Made by a program: the position numbers and the translations under genes | From: Spirodela intermedia | Taxonomy: Eukaryota > Streptophyta > Magnoliopsida > Alismatales > Araceae | Direction: 5' to 3' | Length of the DNA: 64,000 bases | NCBI GenBank assembly: GCA_902729315.2 | Contig: LR746270.1 | Span: 3,434,501-3,498,500 of the forward strand | Shown: positions 58,942-64,000 of the stretch, piece by piece | Layout of the letters: each line of letters starts with the position of its first letter | How positions within the stretch are numbered: the stretch's first letter is position 1 | The notes under the pieces: generated by a model | Told to the model about the DNA's origin: nothing | Seen by the model: the letters and a program-made list of their open reading frames with translations, nothing else | Databases searched by the model: none

Positions 58942-61900
58942 ATGGCTCAGCCTCTGGTGAAGAAGGACGACGACCGGGACGACGAAGGTCTGATCTCGAT
59001 CCCGATCCCCTCTCTGCTTCTGTTCTTCGATCTCTGCTGCCTCGGTGGCGATTTCGTTTTTCGTTTGCGGAAATTCGCGCGAGTGTAATGCTCGGTGTTT
59101 CTTGGAGCATCCATTTCCTTTTAAGGCGCCATCGGGCCGCCTTTCCTTCTGCCATTGCCCTACTAGATCTGAATCTGAAGTTGCACGAGTAGATCTGAGG
59201 GTGACGGTTTTGGGGACTTGTCTACATCGTGAAGTTATACTGGTTGATGTTGGACCTGGTCATTCTAGGCCTTTTATCCTTCGGATTATGCCAGACTCGT
59301 TTAGATCTAGGGATACTTTCTTAACGACTTGGATCGCGTGGTTTATTATCCGCTGTACTCCGTGTGATGTGAGCCGGAACCGTTGTCTTGAATAAAGAAG
59401 CTGAAACTTCGTTCGTTTTGCAGAGGAATACTCTCCATTTCTAGGGATCGAAAAAGGTTCTGTCCTACAAGAGGCTAGAGTATTTAATGATCCTCAGCTG
59501 GATGCTAGGCGATGCTCTCAGGTACTATTATCCCACGGCAGAAATACTCTTCCGACTTAAACCTTTTTTTTTTGGTGTAATTCATTCCCTTTTTCCTTTG
59601 ATTCTATGTGTACAGGTGATAACGAAGTTGTTATATTTACTCAATCAGGGTGAAACCTTTACAAAGGTCAGCTTTTATTGAACACTCGATCCACAAAACC
59701 CTCGACCTCCTCCTATCCTTATATACCCTTGGCTCTTTTAGTCTATTTTTCTGACGATTGAATCATATTTTTCTTGCGGACTTTCGTAGATTGAAGCAAC
59801 AGAAGTTTTCTTTTCCGTCACCAAACTTTTCCAATCCAAGGACTCAGGTCTCAGGAGAATGGTTTATCTGATCATCAAGGAGCTCTCACCTTCTGCTGAT
59901 GAGGTTGGCTTTGGAACATTCCCATATTTCTTCAGAACCCGCTGTTCTACTCTCCTCCAGATAGAGAGCCTTTGGAAATTCAGAATTGACTCTTCCCTCT
60001 TTACATTAGGTTATTATTGTCACGAGCTCACTGATGAAAGACATGAATAGCAAGACGGATATGTATAGGGCAAATGCCATTCGTGTTCTTTCTAGAATAA
60101 TCGACGGTACACTTCTCACTCAAATTGAGCGATACTTGAAGCAAGCCATAGTTGACAAGAACTCAGTTGTTGCTAGTGCTGCACTTGTCAGTGGCGTGCA
60201 CTTACTGGAGGTAATTTCTATTGATTCTATATCATTGATGATCGATATGTTCATAGATCAGCCACCTTAGGGTCAATTTGAAATTGTTTCAACAGACCAA
60301 TCCTGATATTGTCAAACGATGGAGTAATGAGGTGCAGGAAGCTGTCCAGTCAAGGGCTGCCCTTGTGCAGTTTCATGCTTTGGCTCTTCTTCACCAGGTA
60401 ATTTTTTTTATTCTTTGTTTGTTCACGTACCTATAAGGAAATGAAAATCCCATTGGCACATTGGTGGCCAGTTGATTGATGTTTTTGCACAGTATTTCTT
60501 TAAATCCATCCCTTTTCTAGGCAAGCCAGAGCTTTAAACGCTCTTATATTGTGTATCAAGGTTAAGAAGGAATTTCATTTGGGAATATAACCAAGCTCTG
60601 AAATTGCAGATACGACAGAATGACCGCTTGGCTGTTAGCAAGCTTGTTACAAGCTTGACGAGAGGAAATGTCCGTTCACCTTTGGCCCAGTGTCTTCTGA
60701 TACGATATACTAGCCAGGTTATTTGAACTATTTGATTATTGATGCATAATGATGTATGCCTGTTTTTCGTTGATGAAAGCTCCTATCATTTTTTGCTAGC
60801 ATTATTGTTTCGGTAAAATGATATTAATGGTAGGCCTAATTTTCTACTGCCAGGTGATAAGAGAATCAGGTACGCAAACAGGAGAGCGACCGTTTTTTGA
60901 TTTCTTGGAGGCCTCCCTGCGGCAGAAAGCTGAGATGGTAATATTTGAAGCGGCAAGGGCAATAACAGAGTTAAATGGGGTTACCAGTCGGGAGTTGACT
61001 CCTGCAATTACTGTTCTGCAACTATTCTTGAGCTCATCAAAGCCCGTTCTTCGGTTTGCTGCTGTTCGAACTTTAAATAAGGTTGCAATCTCTTTCTTTC
61101 AAAAAAATATCTTGTCATTTAATTTCTGTAATCTAGCAACGTACCAAGTTCCTGAACCCATCCATTCTTGGCTGGACCTGATTGGCCGCTTTCCTTCTAC
61201 TGTCATGGCGTAGATTCTTATCTGGATTCCAGAGAACTGATCTAATGCGTTCTTGCTTAGTGAGACAGATTATAGAGTCGGTATTTTCCTTAGTGGCATT
61301 TCTGTTAATGCTAACTCGTTCTTTTTATTTATGTACTCTACCATTTCCTTAGTCAGAACGTGGTGCTGTCATCACGTTCTAAAAAAGAAACGTACCACTT
61401 TTCTTCCCTTGTTAGTAGAAGCCTTTAAGGCTAAAAGCTGTGTTGAATGATATAAGTTCTATGGTAATGACAAAAAACCTTTATCTGCGGAAAATAGTCG
61501 AACGTTCCTGTTGGTGAATATTCCTGATCTTTACTGTGTTGCTGATGGATGATGTGCATACATTTCTTCCAATGTTCCATTTCTTTTTTTTCCAAGTCCA
61601 AGTTTTAGATATGTGCTTATGATAAATATGTCGCTTTTTTCCCTTTCTCCGTTGCTCATTTTTGCCTCAAGACGAACTCTTTTTCTTTTATTTCGGTTCT
61701 GGACAGTATTTCTGTTTCTTTGTCATGGATTCGTAGACTTCTCCTAAAAATCATGTTGTGATCTGACATAATGATAATTATTTTTTATTGTTTCTTGCAG
61801 GTGGCTATGGCACACCCTTTGGCTGTAACAAACTGTAATATAGACATGGAGAGTTTAATATCAGATCAAAACAGGAGCATTGCTACACTCGCGATCACCA

Positions 61901-63926
61901 CTCTTTTGAAAACTGGCAACGAATCAAGTGTAGATCGTTTAATGAAGCAGATAACCAATTTCATGTCTGATATTTCTGATGAGTTCAAAATTGTTGTTGT
62001 TGAGGCTATTCGATCCTTATGTTTGAAGTTTCCGCTGAAATATCGCTCACTGTAAGCAATTCACGTCCACATTCGCGCTTTTTATATTAGTTTTTTTTAA
62101 AACTTTATTTGAAGCCATTTTTTTCTCTTTGTGCAACCATATTTCAGGATGAGCTTCTTAAGCAATATTCTCCGAGAAGAGGGGGGCTTTGACTTTAAAA
62201 AGGCAATTGTTGACTCGATTGTTCTCCTCATCCGAGATATCCCTGATGCTAAAGAAAGTGGATTGCTGCATCTGTGTGAGTTCATTGAAGACTGTGAATT
62301 CACATACCTCTCTACACAGGTACTTATTTATCTTCTATTAATTCCATTCACTGTCGAAGTATTTTGCCTCATCTACCTTGTTTCCTGCCTCCATTGTTTT
62401 ATCTCTGTTACCTGTTGCGGACGGTGCTGACGAGGCATTGCCTTCCTCTCAGATGAATCTCGTCTGAGAGGAAGGCAATGCAGCACATAAATCTTAAGGC
62501 TCTTCTTCCTTGTCCTCTCCACTGTCCTAACTTGGAGGTTTGCTGTCTTCTTCCTCCATCACCTCCATTTCCCAAGGGGCATATCATCTCACCGACAATA
62601 GTCTGTCTCCTCCCCGCTTCCCCCCACCATTTAAGGTCTGCTGCCTTTGCTACCCACGCACAGTCATCTTTCTTCTTTCGTCATCCAAGGTCATCCACAG
62701 TTCTGTGACGCTACGTTCTCCTCATCATCCATAGTTCTCCATTATCCTTCTCCCATCCAACGCTCCACCATCTCAGGCGTGCCCACATGCCCCCACTCCT
62801 TCCCTCGTTTCCTCCCCCCATCACTAAGGGCCAGGTCACGCATCTGAGCTCTGTGAAGCTACTTGGGTCATTTTCTTGGAGTTTTCCTGATAGCTAAGAT
62901 CCCTTCAGCAGTCATACCCTATATTGCCTGGGCTTGTTATTTCTGATGCCACAGGACTGATAAGTAGGGTTTCACATCATGTTTCTATAGTCCCTCACCA
63001 AATCCATTTTCTGATGTTTTCCTGGTGCTTTTCTATAGATCCTTCACTTTATTGGAAATGAAGGCCCAAAGACTTCCGATCCCAGTAAGTACATAAGGTA
63101 CATCTACAATCGTGTCATCCTCGAGAACGCCACTGTTCGGGCTGCCGCAGTGAGTACCTTGGCGAAGTTTGGGGCTTTGGTCGGTTCTTTGAAGGTATAT
63201 ATAAAACAAAGAATAAAAATATATATATATATACTATTATTTTTCTATTTTATTCATTTTCTTGTACTCAAATATATTAAATTGTGCGGTCATGTTTCAG
63301 CCCCGCATTCTTATCCTTCTGAGGCGTTGCTTATACGATATTGATGACGAGGTGAGCTCTGGCTACACACATGCCCGCTCTTTTTTATCTTTGCTGATTG
63401 GAGAGTTAACCCGGACCAAGTAGTCAAACATCATCTATATCCATAATTATACTCCATCTATGCATTCTTACCGATGAATAACAAAAAACCACTATGGTCA
63501 CAATATGCGAGACCTCTAATCCGATATCTTTCCTCATTCATGCGTTCATAAATAATAATGGTTCTGTAGCATTATCTGACGCTCTCATTGTTTGTTCCTA
63601 TAAATAGTAAAAGATGCCCCAAGCAAGGTACCCACTCGAATAAGCTCCTCCCATTTATTTGGGGCCCTCGGAGAACTCAATCATCATCTGACCCTCCCTC
63701 CGATTATCTCTGAATCCAGCTCTCCATCTGTTCATTCGTTCTTGCATCACGAATTCATCTCTCCACTCTGTTCCAGGTCCGTGATCGTGCCACGCTCTAT
63801 CTTGACACACTTGCCAGCGGAGAATCGGAAGCCACCAACGACCAGACCGATGAAGATGTCAAAGGATTCCTCTTTGGGTCACTGGGCATTCCACTGAACA
63901 ATCTGGAGACGAGCCTTCAGAAATAC
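58942..63926 (+). CDS. Coatomer subunit gamma (gamma-COP/SEC21), 5' part, runs off the window
   Basis: A COPI coat subunit for Golgi-to-ER and intra-Golgi vesicles; it binds Arf1 and cargo adaptors. Exons: 58942-58987, 59424-59521, 59616-59666, 59790-59903, 60010-60210, 60296-60397, 60610-60717, 60854-61081, 61801-62051, 62148-62319, 63039-63194, 63301-63351, 63777-63926, giving about 576 residues, roughly the N-terminal two thirds. The alpha-solenoid trunk is highly conserved: [121 protein letters not shown] and [20 protein letters not shown]. The last donor (TAC|GTGGGC) is weak, and the appendage domain lies beyond the right end. The block edge at 63039 was set by reading frame. Confidence 0.93.
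62435..62481. repeat. Perfect 19-bp inverted repeat in gamma-COP intron 10
   Basis: Arms 62435-62453 (GCATTGCCTTCCTCTCAGA) and 62463-62481 are exact reverse complements around a 9-base loop. Flanking GTGCT and AGCAC can extend the stem after a bulge. A C/T-rich stretch follows to about 62870. Confidence 0.85.
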
Positions 63927-63949
63927 GTGGGCCCTGTGATACGCACATT

Positions 63950-64000
63950 TGTATTATATTCTGTTATATTATATTATATTATATTGAATATGATTTATTT
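63950..64000. repeat. TTATA-type AT repeat at the window end
   Basis: A run of TTATATTATATTATATT units lies in the next gamma-COP intron and is cut by the window edge. Confidence 0.7.

Overview
This is nuclear DNA from a flowering plant. The genes are split by many short GT-AG introns, the proteins have close plant homologues (a CRT-like plastid thiol transporter, a JAC1 auxilin-like J protein, a D-type cyclin with an LxCxE motif, a plant Mediator subunit), and organelle-type group II intron DNA sits inside one nuclear intron. The species cannot be named. GC content varies between genes: the CYCD1 exons and last YIF1 exon are GC-rich, the coatomer gene is AT-rich, and intergenic DNA is AT-rich with many CT/GA microsatellites.

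Layout. 1-3.1 kb: AT-rich DNA without a gene. 3302-11237 (+): ALG1/TURAN mannosyltransferase, 16 exons. 12059-13380 (-): D-type cyclin, CYCD1-like. 16176-19054 (-): AFR1/AFR2-type SAP30-related protein. 20992-25869 (-): CRT-like plastid transporter (CLT). 27978-29097 (+): YIF1/HRF1 membrane protein. 30154-32801 (+): UDP-rhamnose/UDP-galactose transporter (URGT-like). 36858-39348 (+): NEDD8/RUB E2 enzyme (RCE1/UBC12). 40836-46556 (-): JAC1-like auxilin J protein. 47666-54806 (-): U2AF large subunit. 57263-57712 (-): Mediator subunit 32. 58942-63926 (+): gamma-COP, running off the right end. The exon models were built by hand from splice signals, reading phase and resemblance to remembered families. 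All but one gene keep a consistent frame throughout; weak junctions are flagged.

The genes are housekeeping functions and do not form one pathway. Loose themes are the secretory system (ALG1, YIF1, URGT, gamma-COP) and nuclear regulation (CYCD1, AFR, U2AF65, MED32, RCE1). CLT/YIF1 and MED32/gamma-COP are divergent pairs.

I found no new multi-gene system. The unusual content lies in the non-coding DNA: a 34-nt group II intron domain V in an ALG1 intron; an in-frame, stop-free URGT intron made of CT repeats that holds a copy of the exon 1 end; two likely GC-AG introns, one in frame and stop-free; CT microsatellites in introns that always put the pyrimidine strand on the sense side; and several tandem repeat arrays in introns and promoters.
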